64,000 nt of DNA from Sporosarcina sp. ACRSL. Lineage in GTDB: Bacteria > Bacillota > Bacilli > Bacillales_A > Planococcaceae. The position numbers were made by a program, and so were the translations under genes. Location of the stretch: positions 62,001 to 126,000 of the forward strand of contig NZ_JAKRNT010000008.1 of assembly GCF_022346605.1 (NCBI RefSeq), given 5' to 3'. The notes beneath the pieces were generated by a model. It had not been told where the DNA came from and did not search any database. It saw only the letters and a program-made list of their open reading frames with translations. Below are positions 34,391 through 45,003 of this stretch, piece after piece; the stretch's first letter is position 1; every line of letters begins with the position of its first letter.

Positions 34391-35683
34391 ATGTTTGTCG
34401 ATCACGTTAAAGTATATGTTAAAGGTGGAGACGGTGGCGATGGGATGGTTGCATTCCGCCGCGAAAAGTATGTCGCATACGGAGGCCCAGCAGGAGGGGA
34501 TGGTGGAAAAGGCGGAGATGTCGTTTTCATCGTTGATGAGGGCTTGCGCACACTGATGGACTTCCGTTACCAGCGTCACTTCAAAGCTCCACGCGGAGAG
34601 CATGGAGGAAGTAAAAATAAGCACGGTAAAGGCGGGGAGGATATGGTCGTCAAAGTTCCGCCAGGCACGATTGTGAAAGACGTCGAGTCAGGCCATATTA
34701 TCGCGGACCTCGTCGAGCATGGGCAAACTGCTGTCATCGCCAAGGGCGGACGTGGAGGACGTGGGAACTCGCGTTTCGCAACGCCGCAAAACCCTGCTCC
34801 GGAGCTATCGGAAAAAGGAGAACCTGGCGTTGAACGGGAAATCACCCTTGAATTGAAAGTATTGGCGGATGCAGGTCTTGTTGGCTTCCCGAGCGTCGGA
34901 AAATCGACGTTATTATCTGTCGTTTCAGCAGCGAAGCCGAAAATCGCCGACTACCATTTCACGACGCTCGTACCGAACCTCGGAATGGTGGAGCTGGAAA
35001 GTGGAAGGACATTCGTTCTTGCCGATTTGCCGGGTCTAATAGAAGGAGCACATGAAGGGGTTGGTCTCGGCCATCAGTTTTTGCGCCATATCGAGAGGAC
35101 TAGAGTTATTATCCACGTCATCGATATGTCCGGAATGGAAGGACGGGATCCCTATGATGACTTCGTTACAATTAACGAGGAACTGGAAAAATACAATCTT
35201 CGGTTGATGGAGCGTCCACAAATCATCGTTGCAAATAAAATGGATATGCCGGATGCGGAAGAGAATCTGAAACAATTCAAAGAGAAGTTAAACGATGAAG
35301 AAGCGTTGATCTTCCCGATTTCTGCAATTACTCGTGAAGGCTTGGATCAGCTGTTATTTGCAGTTGCGGACTTGCTTGAAACAACACCGGAGTTTCCAAT
35401 GCATGAAATTGAAGAAGAGGATGAAAATCGTTCTGTTATTTATAAGCACGAAGCAGAAACTGCAGATTTCAAAATTACTCGCGATGATGATGGAGCATTT
35501 GTCCTTTCGGGATACACGCTGGAACGACTCTTCAAGATGACCGACTTCAATTTCGATCAATCCGTCCGTAAATTTGCACGTCAAATGCGTGGAATGGGTG
35601 TCGATGATGCACTTCGGGAACGGGGGGCAAAAGACGGAGATACGGTTAGAATCCTCGACTTCGAGTTCGAATTCCTCGAATAG
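34391..35683 (+). CDS. obg: Essential GTPase Obg
   Basis: Obg (430 residues) binds the 50S subunit and is tied to the stress response and sporulation onset. It has the glycine-rich Obg fold ([16 protein letters not shown]), the G domain with [19 protein letters not shown] and NKMD, and the C-terminal OCT domain ([20 protein letters not shown]). AGGAGG at 34379-34384 sets ATG 34391; earlier in-frame codons overlap spo0B. Confidence 0.97.
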   Translation: MFVDHVKVYVKGGDGGDGMVAFRREKYVAYGGPAGGDGGKGGDVVFIVDEGLRTLMDFRYQRHFKAPRGEHGGSKNKHGKGGEDMVVKVPPGTIVKDVESGHIIADLVEHGQTAVIAKGGRGGRGNSRFATPQNPAPELSEKGEPGVEREITLELKVLADAGLVGFPSVGKSTLLSVVSAAKPKIADYHFTTLVPNLGMVELESGRTFVLADLPGLIEGAHEGVGLGHQFLRHIERTRVIIHVIDMSGMEGRDPYDDFVTINEELEKYNLRLMERPQIIVANKMDMPDAEENLKQFKEKLNDEEALIFPISAITREGLDQLLFAVADLLETTPEFPMHEIEEEDENRSVIYKHEAETADFKITRDDDGAFVLSGYTLERLFKMTDFNFDQSVRKFARQMRGMGVDDALRERGAKDGDTVRILDFEFEFLE

Positions 35684-35718
35684 GGGATATTGCTGGATTA
35701 ACGAACAGGAGGAATTCT

Positions 35719-36174
35719 ATGAAGCCATTGGGGGAAGGACAGTTTTATCTTGTTAGGGAAGACGTGCTGACAGAATCGATGCTAAAAATGCTGGAAGCGA
35801 AAAGGTTACTAGCAAGCGGAGAGGAAAGGACAATCCAAGAGGCGACAAAGCGGGTAGGATTGTCTCGTAGCGCTTATTACAAATATAAGGATACCGTCTT
35901 CCCGTTCGAATCAATCGCCCGCGAACGTGTTTTGACGATTTTCATTCAGTTGGAGGATCGGAAAGGCTCGCTCGCGGCCATTCTGAAGATTGTATCCGAA
36001 GCAAAATGTAATGTGTTAACAATACACCAAACCATTCCGGTGCAAGGACGTGCGAATATTACATTATCGCTCGATGTCACTGAGATGCCGATTAAAATGG
36101 AGGAGTTCATGCAGCGATTGAAAGCTCCAAATTTCATCGATTCTGTCCACTTAATCAGTTCCGGAGCACTTTAA
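35719..36174 (+). CDS. pheB: ACT-domain protein PheB
   Basis: The 151-residue protein of the UPF0735/PheB family has an N-terminal helix-turn-helix-like part (SGEERTIQEATKRVGLSRSAYYKYKD) and a C-terminal ACT domain (about residues 70-145). In B. subtilis it lies between obg and pheA, as here, and has been annotated as a chorismate mutase, though a regulatory or phenylalanine-sensing role is more in keeping with the domains. AGGAGGAA precedes the ATG. Confidence 0.9.
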   Translation: MKPLGEGQFYLVREDVLTESMLKMLEAKRLLASGEERTIQEATKRVGLSRSAYYKYKDTVFPFESIARERVLTIFIQLEDRKGSLAAILKIVSEAKCNVLTIHQTIPVQGRANITLSLDVTEMPIKMEEFMQRLKAPNFIDSVHLISSGAL

Positions 36175-36232
36175 ATGAAAAAGAGAAGAGCACACGGAGC
36201 TAGAGATCACAACGAAATATGGAGGAAATGGA

Positions 36233-37114
36233 ATGAGCAAACAGAATTACAAGCCGACGGTCGCTTATTTGGGGCCTGAAGCATCTTTTACACATATTGC
36301 GGCAGCTCAGCTGTTTGGTACACAAGGCTTAGTGCCCAAACCGACAATACCAGATTGTATAGAGGCGGTTTCGGAAGGTCATGTAGCATATGCTATCGTC
36401 CCTCTTGAAAACGCATTAGAAGGATCTGTACCAATGACAATTGATTATTTATTCCACGGGAGTGAACTGTTCATCAATGCGGAAATATCGACACCGATCG
36501 AACAGCACCTTATGGTGAATGAAAAGCAAAAGAATAACTTGGAGCGACTTGAATCAGTCCATTCCCACCCACATGCGCTTGCGCAATGTCATAAATATTT
36601 ACAATACCATTACCGCCGTACACCATTGATCCAAACAACATCGACTGCGGCAGCTGCAAAGTATATTTCCGAAAATCCAGACTTATGTATTGCTGCAATA
36701 GGAAATCGTTTGGCTGCCGAAAAATACGGCTTACATATCGCAGAGGAAAAAATCCACGATTTTCATTTTAACCATACACGATTTGTCGTCTTGTCTATGC
36801 GAAAAGGATATTTGGAAGAGCCTGGTCATTCGGAAATACCGAAAACGACCTTAATGGTAAAATTACCGAAAGACGACCGTTCAGGGGTGCTTCACCAAAT
36901 TTTATCGGTTTTTGCATGGCGGAAGTTGAATTTAAGCAAAATCGAATCCCGGCCGATGAAAACTGGTCTAGGAAACTATTTCTTCATCATTGATGTGTTG
37001 GAAAGCGAAGACCATGCTATGATGAAAGGTGCGCTCGAGGAACTGGCTGCACTTAATTGCACCGTCCGTTCTTTAGGATCGTACTTTATGTATGAAAAGA
37101 ATCCTTCACGCTAA
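36233..37114 (+). CDS. pheA: Prephenate dehydratase
   Basis: PheA converts prephenate to phenylpyruvate in phenylalanine synthesis. The catalytic domain starts VAYLGPEASFTHIAAAQLF and includes the TSTAAAAKYIS motif and HNHTRF-like FHFNHTRFVVLS. The C-terminal ACT domain has the ESRPMKTGLGNYFF motif for feedback inhibition by phenylalanine. It has 293 residues. Confidence 0.97.
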   Translation: MSKQNYKPTVAYLGPEASFTHIAAAQLFGTQGLVPKPTIPDCIEAVSEGHVAYAIVPLENALEGSVPMTIDYLFHGSELFINAEISTPIEQHLMVNEKQKNNLERLESVHSHPHALAQCHKYLQYHYRRTPLIQTTSTAAAAKYISENPDLCIAAIGNRLAAEKYGLHIAEEKIHDFHFNHTRFVVLSMRKGYLEEPGHSEIPKTTLMVKLPKDDRSGVLHQILSVFAWRKLNLSKIESRPMKTGLGNYFFIIDVLESEDHAMMKGALEELAALNCTVRSLGSYFMYEKNPSR

Positions 37115-37138
37115 ATCATTTAGCTTGAAGGGTTTTTC
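37097..37138 (+). terminator. Terminator of pheB-pheA
   Basis: CCTTCACGCTAAA pairs with TTTAGCTTGAAGG, followed by TTTTT. The stem includes the pheA stop codon. Confidence 0.85.
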
Positions 37139-37286
37139 ATATTGTAGAAACTTCTAAACATCAATTTTTCAAGTGAATAATCAACTCTTTCTCACAATAT
37201 ACATAGTAAGAGAGAGGGCGCCTTTCTTAAAAATGCGTCACAAAGATGGGCGTTCGTTCATACGATGAATTGATGGAAGGGGGATT

Positions 37287-38504
37287 TTGTTAGTGGATGT
37301 CCATATTGTTGTAAAAGGGGATACGTTGTGGAAAATTGCACGACAGTACGGTATCCCTTTTGAAGATTTGAAAAGGGTAAATGCCCATTTGGCAAACCCA
37401 GATTATATCGTTCCGGGAATGAAGATTTTCCTGCCGAAGAAGAAAGCTTCGCCTCACCCGGTTGAGAAAGGCCAAGAAAAACATACGCAGCCTCATCATG
37501 CGGCTCCACCTCCGAAGGAGAAACATGCAGCGCCGCATCACGCCGCTCCGCCTCCAAAGGAGAAACATGCAGCGCCTCATCACGTGGCTCCACCTCCGAA
37601 GGAGAAACATGCAGCGCCTCACCATGCGGCTCCACCTCCAAAGGAAAAGCATGCAGCGCCGCCTCCATTGCCAAAGAAAGAGAAGGAATTTGTAATGCCG
37701 AAGCCGCCTGCAGTGCCGGTACAGCCTATTCCGAGCATGCCTGCACCAAAGCCGCCCGCTGCGATGACGCCGCCGGCTGAACCACTGCCGCCGCCACCGC
37801 CGCCTATGCCACTGCCGTCAATACCGCCTGCGGTCCCGGTACCTCCAATGACGATGCAATTCTTCCAACCGATTATGCCAGTTCCTTGTGGATGGATGCC
37901 GATTTTCGATGCAGACTGTCCACCGATGCCGTTTCCATATCCTCATCAGATGCCGGCGGTCATGCCTGCACATGAAATGCCGATGCCTCCTGCTCATATG
38001 GGAGTGAAACCGCCACAGATCGAAATGACAGAAGAGTTGGAGGAGTTCGAGGAATCGTCGATTTATCCGGGAGGAGGTCCTGGAGTTGCCCCGCCATATC
38101 CGATTAGAGGGTGGGAAAAGATTGAGTCTCCAATGATGGAGTCTCCAATGATGGAGTCTATGATGATGGACTCTTCGGAATACTTCCCGCCTGAGCATGC
38201 ATTTATACCGCAAATGGTATCGCCCGCGTTTCAAAGTCCGTATGGGATGAGGCCGCATCAAAACCTTTGTGGCTGTCCTTATTGTCAAGGTTTTGCTTCT
38301 GGGCCGAGCGAGATGTATCCGAATTATATGATGCCGATGCAAGTAAGTCCAACGCATATGTATCCATCACACATGTATCCAACGCATATGTATCCATCAC
38401 ACATGTATCCAACACATATGTATCCAATGCATATGCACCCTGGACACATATATCCAATGCATATGCAGCCATTCCACTTTGATGGTTGTGGATGCGGATG
38501 CTGA
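37287..38504 (+). CDS. safA: Spore coat assembly protein SafA
   Basis: SafA organises the inner spore coat and binds cortex through LysM. The 405-residue protein starts with a LysM domain (HIVVKGDTLWKIARQYGIPFE ... IVPGMKIFLP, residues ~6-51). Then come four to five copies of a 13-residue repeat PPPKEKHAAPHHA (~65-120), proline runs (PLPPPPPPMPLP), ESPMMES repeats and His-Met-Tyr-Pro repeats (MYPSH/MYPTH, ~355-390), ending in Cys-Gly pairs (CGCGC). The likely start is TTG 37287 or GTG 37293 behind GAAGGGGG. It shares the position and architecture of B. subtilis SafA though the repeats differ. Confidence 0.9.
   Translation: MLVDVHIVVKGDTLWKIARQYGIPFEDLKRVNAHLANPDYIVPGMKIFLPKKKASPHPVEKGQEKHTQPHHAAPPPKEKHAAPHHAAPPPKEKHAAPHHVAPPPKEKHAAPHHAAPPPKEKHAAPPPLPKKEKEFVMPKPPAVPVQPIPSMPAPKPPAAMTPPAEPLPPPPPPMPLPSIPPAVPVPPMTMQFFQPIMPVPCGWMPIFDADCPPMPFPYPHQMPAVMPAHEMPMPPAHMGVKPPQIEMTEELEEFEESSIYPGGGPGVAPPYPIRGWEKIESPMMESPMMESMMMDSSEYFPPEHAFIPQMVSPAFQSPYGMRPHQNLCGCPYCQGFASGPSEMYPNYMMPMQVSPTHMYPSHMYPTHMYPSHMYPTHMYPMHMHPGHIYPMHMQPFHFDGCGCGC
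37499..37662 (+). repeat. 39-base coding repeats in safA
   Basis: Four near-identical 39-base units encode 13 residues each (core PPPKEKHAAPHHA). A second group of 15-base units encoding HMYPS/T lies at about 38355-38440. Confidence 0.85.
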
Positions 38505-38508
38505 CGGC

Positions 38509-39378
38509 ATGGCGCTGGAAAAGAATATCCGAAAAGTAAAAAAAAACGTCTGGAAAGTCGAAGAAGGAGAAGCCGCCTATTCATTGAAGCGGTATGATAC
38601 ACGATCAACCGCTGTGAAAGTGGAGTATGTGCACCAACAGCTACATGCAATCCGGTTTCCGAATATCGTTCCAATCATACCGACCGAGGATCCATTATTC
38701 ATCATGCAGCCATGGATTGAAGGAACAAAGCCCGTCAATTTCAGACGAAGAATAGATCGGACGGATTCGCTTTTGGCCCTTCAAGCATTGCATAGGACAA
38801 AGGAACAGATTGATTGGAACGCCTCCCCTTATTTGCACAGATATCAACTTCTTGATAAGTGGCGGGAAAGATTGAGCCGATTTATCGAGAAACGAATGGC
38901 GCTCGAGAAATTCTTAACTAAACAAGCGATTGACGAAATCGTCATGTACGGGGAAGAAGCTCTTCCTATCTTAAAAAAGAACTACAAGAAAGTCACCGAC
39001 TCTACCCTGCTCCATGGAGATGTTGTGCATCATAATATTCTTAGAGACGGCAATGGTCTGATTCGATTCATCGATTTCGATCTTGCGTGTTTAGGACCTT
39101 CTGGAACGGAATTGGCTCTTTGGATGCACCGTGTGTTACCGAATGTTAATTACAATTTGGAGTTTCTTCTTTCGGAGCAGTCATCTTTACGGAATCTCGA
39201 TAACGCCTCGAAGGCGATGCTGCTCTATCCGAATGAGCTGCTACGAGAATGGTTGCACTTGTTGAACATGCCGGAAGAAAAACAGGAAAGCCTTTCAAGG
39301 AAGCTAATCCCATTTACTGAATATGCCCTCTCTTCATGGCCGAAGCTATGGTATGATATAGAACGGATCATGAAGTAG
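38509..39378 (+). CDS. Aminoglycoside/choline-kinase-like phosphotransferase
   Basis: The 289-residue protein has the protein-kinase-like APH fold. LKRYDTRSTAVKVEYVHQ covers the N-lobe, HGDVVHHNILRDGNG is the catalytic loop (HGDxxxxN) and FIDFDLACLGPSGTEL is the metal-binding segment (D-x-D). ATG 38509 lies four bases after the safA stop with no clear ribosome site, so it is likely translated by coupling. Kinase-like CotS/YsxE proteins are coat components in Bacillus. Here ysxE is absent from its usual place by spoVID, and a coat role for this safA-linked protein is an inference. Other APH substrates remain possible. Confidence 0.8.
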   Translation: MALEKNIRKVKKNVWKVEEGEAAYSLKRYDTRSTAVKVEYVHQQLHAIRFPNIVPIIPTEDPLFIMQPWIEGTKPVNFRRRIDRTDSLLALQALHRTKEQIDWNASPYLHRYQLLDKWRERLSRFIEKRMALEKFLTKQAIDEIVMYGEEALPILKKNYKKVTDSTLLHGDVVHHNILRDGNGLIRFIDFDLACLGPSGTELALWMHRVLPNVNYNLEFLLSEQSSLRNLDNASKAMLLYPNELLREWLHLLNMPEEKQESLSRKLIPFTEYALSSWPKLWYDIERIMK

Positions 39379-39389
39379 GAGGATGCATA

Positions 39390-40112
39390 ATGGCTGGCCA
39401 TTCAAAGTGGAAAAATATCCAGAACCGTAAAGGCGCGCAAGACGCGAAACGTGGCAAAATCTTTCAAAAGATGTCAAGGGAACTCTATGTAGCCGCGAAA
39501 TCAGGCGGTGGAGATCCAGAGATGAATCCCGCACTAAGGCTTGCAATCGAGAAATCGAAAAGCTTCAACGTGCCGAATGATGTCATCAGAAGGGCGATCG
39601 ATAAAGCGACCGGAACCGGAGCGGATGAAAACTATGAGGAAGTCGTCTATGAAGGATACGGACCTGGCGGAGTCGCAGTTCTCGTCTATTGTTTGACTGA
39701 GAACCGGAACCGGACAGGACCGAATATCCGTGTAGCTTTCAATAAAAACGGTGGCAGTTTAGGGGAAAGTGGCTCAGTCGGTTACCTCTTCAATCGTAAA
39801 GGACGCCTATTCATCGAGCGTACGGAAGATACCGATGAAGAATCGATCATGCTTGCCGCGCTGGAAGCGGGAGCCGAGGATATCGAGTCGTCAGAGGACG
39901 GCTTTGAAATCATTACAGAACCGTCCAGCTTCATGGAAGTGAAGGAAGCGTTGGAAGCTGAAGGGATTGAATTCATTTCGGCAGAAGTCGAAATGATCCC
40001 GACAATCTATAGCGAATTGCAAGGAGACAATGCCGACCAATTCGAAAAGATGATCGACGCATTAGAAGACGATGATGACGTACAAAACATTTATCATAAC
40101 GCAAGTGAATGA
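39390..40112 (+). CDS. yebC: YebC/PmpR family protein
   Basis: The 240-residue protein starts MAGHSKWKNIQNRKGAQDAK, the family signature, with GYGPGGVAVLVYCLTENRNRT in the middle. The family was annotated as transcription regulators; its mitochondrial member TACO1 and bacterial members are linked to translation of proline-rich stretches. B. subtilis yrbC has the same place between safA and the ruv genes. AGGAGG precedes the ATG. Confidence 0.95.
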   Translation: MAGHSKWKNIQNRKGAQDAKRGKIFQKMSRELYVAAKSGGGDPEMNPALRLAIEKSKSFNVPNDVIRRAIDKATGTGADENYEEVVYEGYGPGGVAVLVYCLTENRNRTGPNIRVAFNKNGGSLGESGSVGYLFNRKGRLFIERTEDTDEESIMLAALEAGAEDIESSEDGFEIITEPSSFMEVKEALEAEGIEFISAEVEMIPTIYSELQGDNADQFEKMIDALEDDDDVQNIYHNASE

Positions 40113-40138
40113 GCCGCCTCGTCCGCGGCTTTTTTTAT
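40111..40138 (+). terminator. Terminator of yebC
   Basis: AGCCGC/GCGGCT stem with an 8-base loop (CTCGTCC region) is followed by seven T residues. Confidence 0.88.
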
Positions 40139-40159
40139 TTGTGGCGTATCACATCAATA

Positions 40160-40188
40160 GGTAGAAAACCCGTTCGTATGCTATAATA
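40160..40188 (+). promoter_or_regulatory. Candidate promoter of ruvAB
   Basis: An extended -10, TGCTATAAT (TATAAT at 40182-40187), stands 28 bases before ruvA. No good -35 is present at 17 bases, which is tolerated by TGn promoters. Confidence 0.5.
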
Positions 40189-40215
40189 GTTTCGATACTT
40201 TAGGGGGAGAATGAC

Positions 40216-40821
40216 TTGTACGATTACATAAAAGGAACAATCACGAGGGTGACACCCGAATACATAACGCTTGAACAAGGCGGCATCGGTTGGCAAATCA
40301 TGACGCCTAATCCATATGCATTCCACCTAACAGAGGAAATCCAACAAGTGTTCACATATTTGCACGTTCGAGAAGACGTGCAATGGCTGCTAGGATTCAA
40401 ATCCCTTGAACAACGAGAATTGTTCAAGAAACTCATCACTGTATCAGGAATCGGTCCGAAAGGCGCTCTTGCCATATTGGCTAGCGGAATTCCATCCCAA
40501 GTGATCGGCGCCATTGAAAGGGAAGACGAAGCATTCCTCGTTCAATTCCCGGGAGTCGGAAAAAAGACAGCCCGACAAATGATCCTTGATTTGAAAGGAA
40601 AGCTCGGGGATTTATTCACAGAAATCGAAATGCCGGATACAGATATGACACTGTTCTCGATGGCGGAAAATGGTGCACTCGAAGAAGCTATCCTCGCCTT
40701 ACAAGCACTAGGCTATTCACAACGGGAACTGACGAAAGTGAAACAGGACATGCAGAAGGAAGATTTGGATACAGAAGGTTACATGAAGCTTGCATTGCGG
40801 CTATTACTGAAGCAAAAATAA
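40216..40821 (+). CDS. ruvA: Holliday junction branch migration protein RuvA
   Basis: RuvA (201 residues) binds Holliday junctions as a tetramer. It starts with the OB domain (YDYIKGTITRVTPEYITLEQGGIGWQI), followed by two helix-hairpin-helix motifs (VSGIGPKGALAILA, FPGVGKKTARQMILDLKGK) and the C-terminal RuvB-binding helices. The start is TTG 40216 behind AGGGGGAG. Confidence 0.97.
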   Translation: MYDYIKGTITRVTPEYITLEQGGIGWQIMTPNPYAFHLTEEIQQVFTYLHVREDVQWLLGFKSLEQRELFKKLITVSGIGPKGALAILASGIPSQVIGAIEREDEAFLVQFPGVGKKTARQMILDLKGKLGDLFTEIEMPDTDMTLFSMAENGALEEAILALQALGYSQRELTKVKQDMQKEDLDTEGYMKLALRLLLKQK

Positions 40822-40850
40822 GATAGTATTCAAGGAAGGAGGAGCGGGCT

Positions 40851-41855
40851 ATGGAACGGGTCATATCAGGTGAACAAACGAATTACGATGACAGCTTCGA
40901 ACAATCATTGAGACCGCAGACGTTGCGGCAATATATTGGACAAGATACGGTAAAGGACAATCTGAGCATTTTCATCCAAGCCGCAAAGGGCAGAAGTGAG
41001 AGCTTGGATCATGTCCTTTTATACGGTCCGCCGGGACTCGGAAAAACAACGCTGGCAACCGTTATTGCGAATGAAATGGGCGTCAATGTGAAGATGACAA
41101 GCGGACCCGCCATTGAAAGGCCAGGGGATCTGGCAGCAGTTGTTTCATCGTTGGAGCCGGGCGATGTCCTATTCATCGATGAAATCCATCGCTTGAACCG
41201 GTCGATTGAAGAAGTGCTTTATCCGGCAATGGAAGACTTTTGCCTTGACATCGTAGTCGGAAAAGGTCCATCCGCTAAATCGATTCGACTCGATCTTCCT
41301 CCATTCACACTAATTGGGGCTACGACGAGGGCCGGTTCTTTGTCCGCACCTCTCCGTGACCGGTTTGGTGTGCCGCTTCGCCTTGAATATTATGGGGAAG
41401 GTCCATTAAAGGAAATCGTGATCAGGAGTGCGAGTCTCTTCGACGTCGATATTGACGACAATGCAGCTGTTGAAATTGCAAGGCGCTCGAGGGGAACCCC
41501 CCGGATCGCCAATCGCCTCTTGCGGAGAGTGCGTGATTATGCCCAAGTACGTGGAGACGGCAGCATTACGATGGGTATCGCCAAAGAAGCTCTTGAAATG
41601 CTGCAAGTCGATTCACACGGCCTCGATCATATTGATCATAAATTGATTGTCAGCATGATTGAACGGTTCCGCGGAGGGCCAGTCGGAATTGATACAATCG
41701 CGGCGAGTATCGGCGAGGAGTCCATTACGATCGAGGATGTGTATGAACCTTATTTACTGCAAATCGGCTTCATCCAAAGGACACCACGCGGCCGGATCGC
41801 AACGAAACTCGCCTATGACCATTTCGGCTATACGTTTCCAGAGACAATGACATAA
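40851..41855 (+). CDS. ruvB: Holliday junction helicase RuvB
   Basis: This AAA+ motor (334 residues) drives branch migration with RuvA. It has Walker [12 protein letters not shown], Walker [13 protein letters not shown], sensor I GATTRAG, the arginine finger in PLRDRFG and the C-terminal winged helix ([17 protein letters not shown]). AAGGAGGAG precedes the ATG at 40851. Confidence 0.98.
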   Translation: MERVISGEQTNYDDSFEQSLRPQTLRQYIGQDTVKDNLSIFIQAAKGRSESLDHVLLYGPPGLGKTTLATVIANEMGVNVKMTSGPAIERPGDLAAVVSSLEPGDVLFIDEIHRLNRSIEEVLYPAMEDFCLDIVVGKGPSAKSIRLDLPPFTLIGATTRAGSLSAPLRDRFGVPLRLEYYGEGPLKEIVIRSASLFDVDIDDNAAVEIARRSRGTPRIANRLLRRVRDYAQVRGDGSITMGIAKEALEMLQVDSHGLDHIDHKLIVSMIERFRGGPVGIDTIAASIGEESITIEDVYEPYLLQIGFIQRTPRGRIATKLAYDHFGYTFPETMT

Positions 41856-41901
41856 ATAATAGCGAAGCTTCCAATTTAAAGATATTGATTTAGCTAGCAC
41901 C

Positions 41902-42331
41902 ATTGATTGTAGCGAAAGGCGGCGACTCCAGCGAAAGCCGTAACGAAGAACGGCTTTTGCGAGTAAAAGCTAAGCGTTACGAGCACATCTTTTCCCTGCC
42001 GTAACGAAGAACGGCTTTTGCGAGTAAAAGCTAAGCGTTACGAGCACATCTTTTCCCTGCCGTTACGAAGAACGGCGTTTGCGAGTAAAAGCGTAGCGTT
42101 ACGAGCATATCTTTTCCCTGTCGTAACGAAGAACGGCTTTTGCGAGCAAAAGCGGAGCGTTGTGAGCACATCTTTTCCCTGCCGTAACGAAGAACGGCTT
42201 TTGCGAGCAAAAGCGGAGCGTTGTGAGCAGGATATGTAGGCTGCCTTAATTTCTGCAAAAGGCGCAGAAATACGGCAAATCGAACCCTTCGCTGTTCGAT
42301 TGGAAAGCGTCCGCCTGTAGCGAAAATCAAT
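41902..42331 (+). repeat. 430-bp interspersed repeat, copy C, with a five-unit 61-bp tandem array
   Basis: The outer arms ATTGATTGTAGCGAAAGGCG (left) and the reverse complement of CAGGCGGACGCTTTCC plus ATTGATTTTCG (right, 42302-42331) mark the same palindromic family as copy A. The interior has five units starting at 41938, 41999, 42060, 42121 and 42182, an exact 61-base period. Each unit has a hairpin module: outer CGTAACG/CGTTACG, inner GCTTTT/AAAAGC, then a CATCTTTTCCCTG linker. After the array come TTTCTGC/GCAGAAA and AATCGAAC/GTTCGATT stems. The gap between ruvB and queA holds nothing else apart from the queA ribosome site. Confidence 0.9.
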
Positions 42332-42363
42332 ATTATTCTACTTAGAAGGAGTTCACCTGCATT

Positions 42364-43404
42364 ATGGATGTAAATGATTTTGATTTTGATTTACCAGAAA
42401 ATCTGATTGCACAAACGCCACTCGAAGATCGGACGGCTAGCAGGTTGATGGTTTTGGATAAAGTAACGGGAGAGGTCAAGCATCGTCAATTCCGTCAAAT
42501 TGTCGATGAGCTGCAACCAGGAGATGTTATCGTCCTAAATGACACGCGGGTCCTACCGGCACGGTTGATCGGCACAAAACAGGACACGGGAGCATCCATT
42601 GAAGTGCTACTCCTGAAGGAGACGGGTCCAGACGAATGGGAGACACTTGTGAAGCCGGCTAAACGAGTGAAAGTCGGCACCGTCGTCACATTCGGGGATG
42701 GAAGATTGGAAGCTGAATGTACTGAAATTCTGGAGCAAGGCGGAAGGATCTTCAAATTTCGATATGAAGGCATTTTCTATGAAATATTGGATTCCTTAGG
42801 CCAGATGCCCCTTCCTCCTTATATTACAGAAACGCTCGATGATCAATCCCGCTATCAGACAGTTTTTGCAAAAGAAAGAGGTTCGGCAGCAGCGCCTACT
42901 GCGGGTCTTCATTTCACGGAAGAGATATTACAAGAAATAAAAGACAAAGGTGTCGGGATCGAATTCATCACCTTGCATGTCGGTTTAGGAACATTTCGTC
43001 CGGTCAGTGTAGATACGATTGAGGATCATACGATGCACTCTGAGTATTATCAAGTGACTGAAAAGGCGGCAAATGCTATAAATGAAGCGAAGGCAAAAGG
43101 CGGAAATGTCATTGCCATCGGGACGACTTCAGCGAGGACGCTCGAAACGATCGCTTCGCAAAATGACGGAAAAATCGTCCCGACAAGTGGTTGGACATCG
43201 ATATTCATCTACCCTGGCTACCAGTTCAGGATTCTCGACGGCATGCTAACTAACTTCCACTTGCCTAAATCGACTTTGATCATGCTAATTTCGGCAATGG
43301 CGACACGTGAGCATATACTGGCTGCGTATGAGGAAGCGGTGAAGGAGAACTATCGATTCTTCAGCTTCGGGGACGCGATGTTCATCAAACCTTCAAAAAA
43401 GTAA
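42364..43404 (+). CDS. queA: S-adenosylmethionine:tRNA ribosyltransferase-isomerase
   Basis: QueA builds epoxyqueuosine on tRNA at the wobble position, acting after Tgt. The 346-residue protein starts [21 protein letters not shown] and contains [27 protein letters not shown] and [12 protein letters not shown], all family motifs. AGAAGGAG lies ahead of ATG 42364, just downstream of the repeat island. It pairs with tgt as in most Bacillales. Confidence 0.97.
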   Translation: MDVNDFDFDLPENLIAQTPLEDRTASRLMVLDKVTGEVKHRQFRQIVDELQPGDVIVLNDTRVLPARLIGTKQDTGASIEVLLLKETGPDEWETLVKPAKRVKVGTVVTFGDGRLEAECTEILEQGGRIFKFRYEGIFYEILDSLGQMPLPPYITETLDDQSRYQTVFAKERGSAAAPTAGLHFTEEILQEIKDKGVGIEFITLHVGLGTFRPVSVDTIEDHTMHSEYYQVTEKAANAINEAKAKGGNVIAIGTTSARTLETIASQNDGKIVPTSGWTSIFIYPGYQFRILDGMLTNFHLPKSTLIMLISAMATREHILAAYEEAVKENYRFFSFGDAMFIKPSKK

Positions 43405-43443
43405 AGGGACGTTTTTCCCGAAAATAGAAAGGATCATATGTAG

Positions 43444-44583
<1,140 letters not shown>

Positions 44584-44621
44584 ATCTTGTATAATAAACC
44601 GATAGAAGAGGGGGGAAAATA

Positions 44622-44894
44622 ATGAATGATGGTAGTATGCTCGGTACGTTGCTTCCGATTATTGCGATGTTCGCAATCATGTGGTTCTTATTGATTCGAC
44701 CTGCGCAAAAAAGACAGAAGCAAACAAAGCAGATGCAAGATAGTTTGAAGCGTGGCGATAAAGTTATTACAATCGGCGGACTTCACGGAGTGATTGATGC
44801 TGTAGACGACACATCTGTGTTTTTGAAAGTCGCTGACGGCACAACTTTACAATTCGATAGACAAGCTGTCGGTCGGGTTGTTGAAGCATCTTAA
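44622..44894 (+). CDS. yajC: Preprotein translocase subunit YajC
   Basis: The 90-residue protein has one N-terminal membrane helix (about 5-24, ending WFLLIRPAQKRQK) and a small cytoplasmic domain (GDKVITIGGLHGVIDAVDD). It associates with SecDF, which is encoded 2.8 kb downstream. GAGGGGGG precedes the ATG. Confidence 0.95.
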   Translation: MNDGSMLGTLLPIIAMFAIMWFLLIRPAQKRQKQTKQMQDSLKRGDKVITIGGLHGVIDAVDDTSVFLKVADGTTLQFDRQAVGRVVEAS

Positions 44895-44908
44895 CATTGG
44901 ACAAGTTC

Positions 44909-44948
44909 AAGAGGCGGTTTCACAGTTACTGTGAACCGCCTCTTTTTC
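44909..44948 (+). terminator. Terminator of queA-tgt-yajC
   Basis: AGAGGCGGTTTCACAG pairs with CTGTGAACCGCCTCT around a TTA loop, followed by a T run. Confidence 0.95.
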
Positions 44949-45003
44949 AATTTTGTATATTCCTAATCGGGAACAGGCATCCTTTCTGTAAAAGGAGGTA
45001 TAC

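Noticed and set aside
37818-38357. 179-residue His/Arg-rich frame antisense to safA
   Set aside because: It is a by-product of the proline- and methionine-rich repeats on the coding strand.
41938-42228. CRISPR-like array of 61-bp units
   Set aside because: The whole unit repeats, including the linker; there are no variable spacers.
42018-42239. A 73-residue open frame across the 61-bp array
   Set aside because: The period is not a multiple of three and the protein is a translation of the repeat in shifting frames; no ribosome site.
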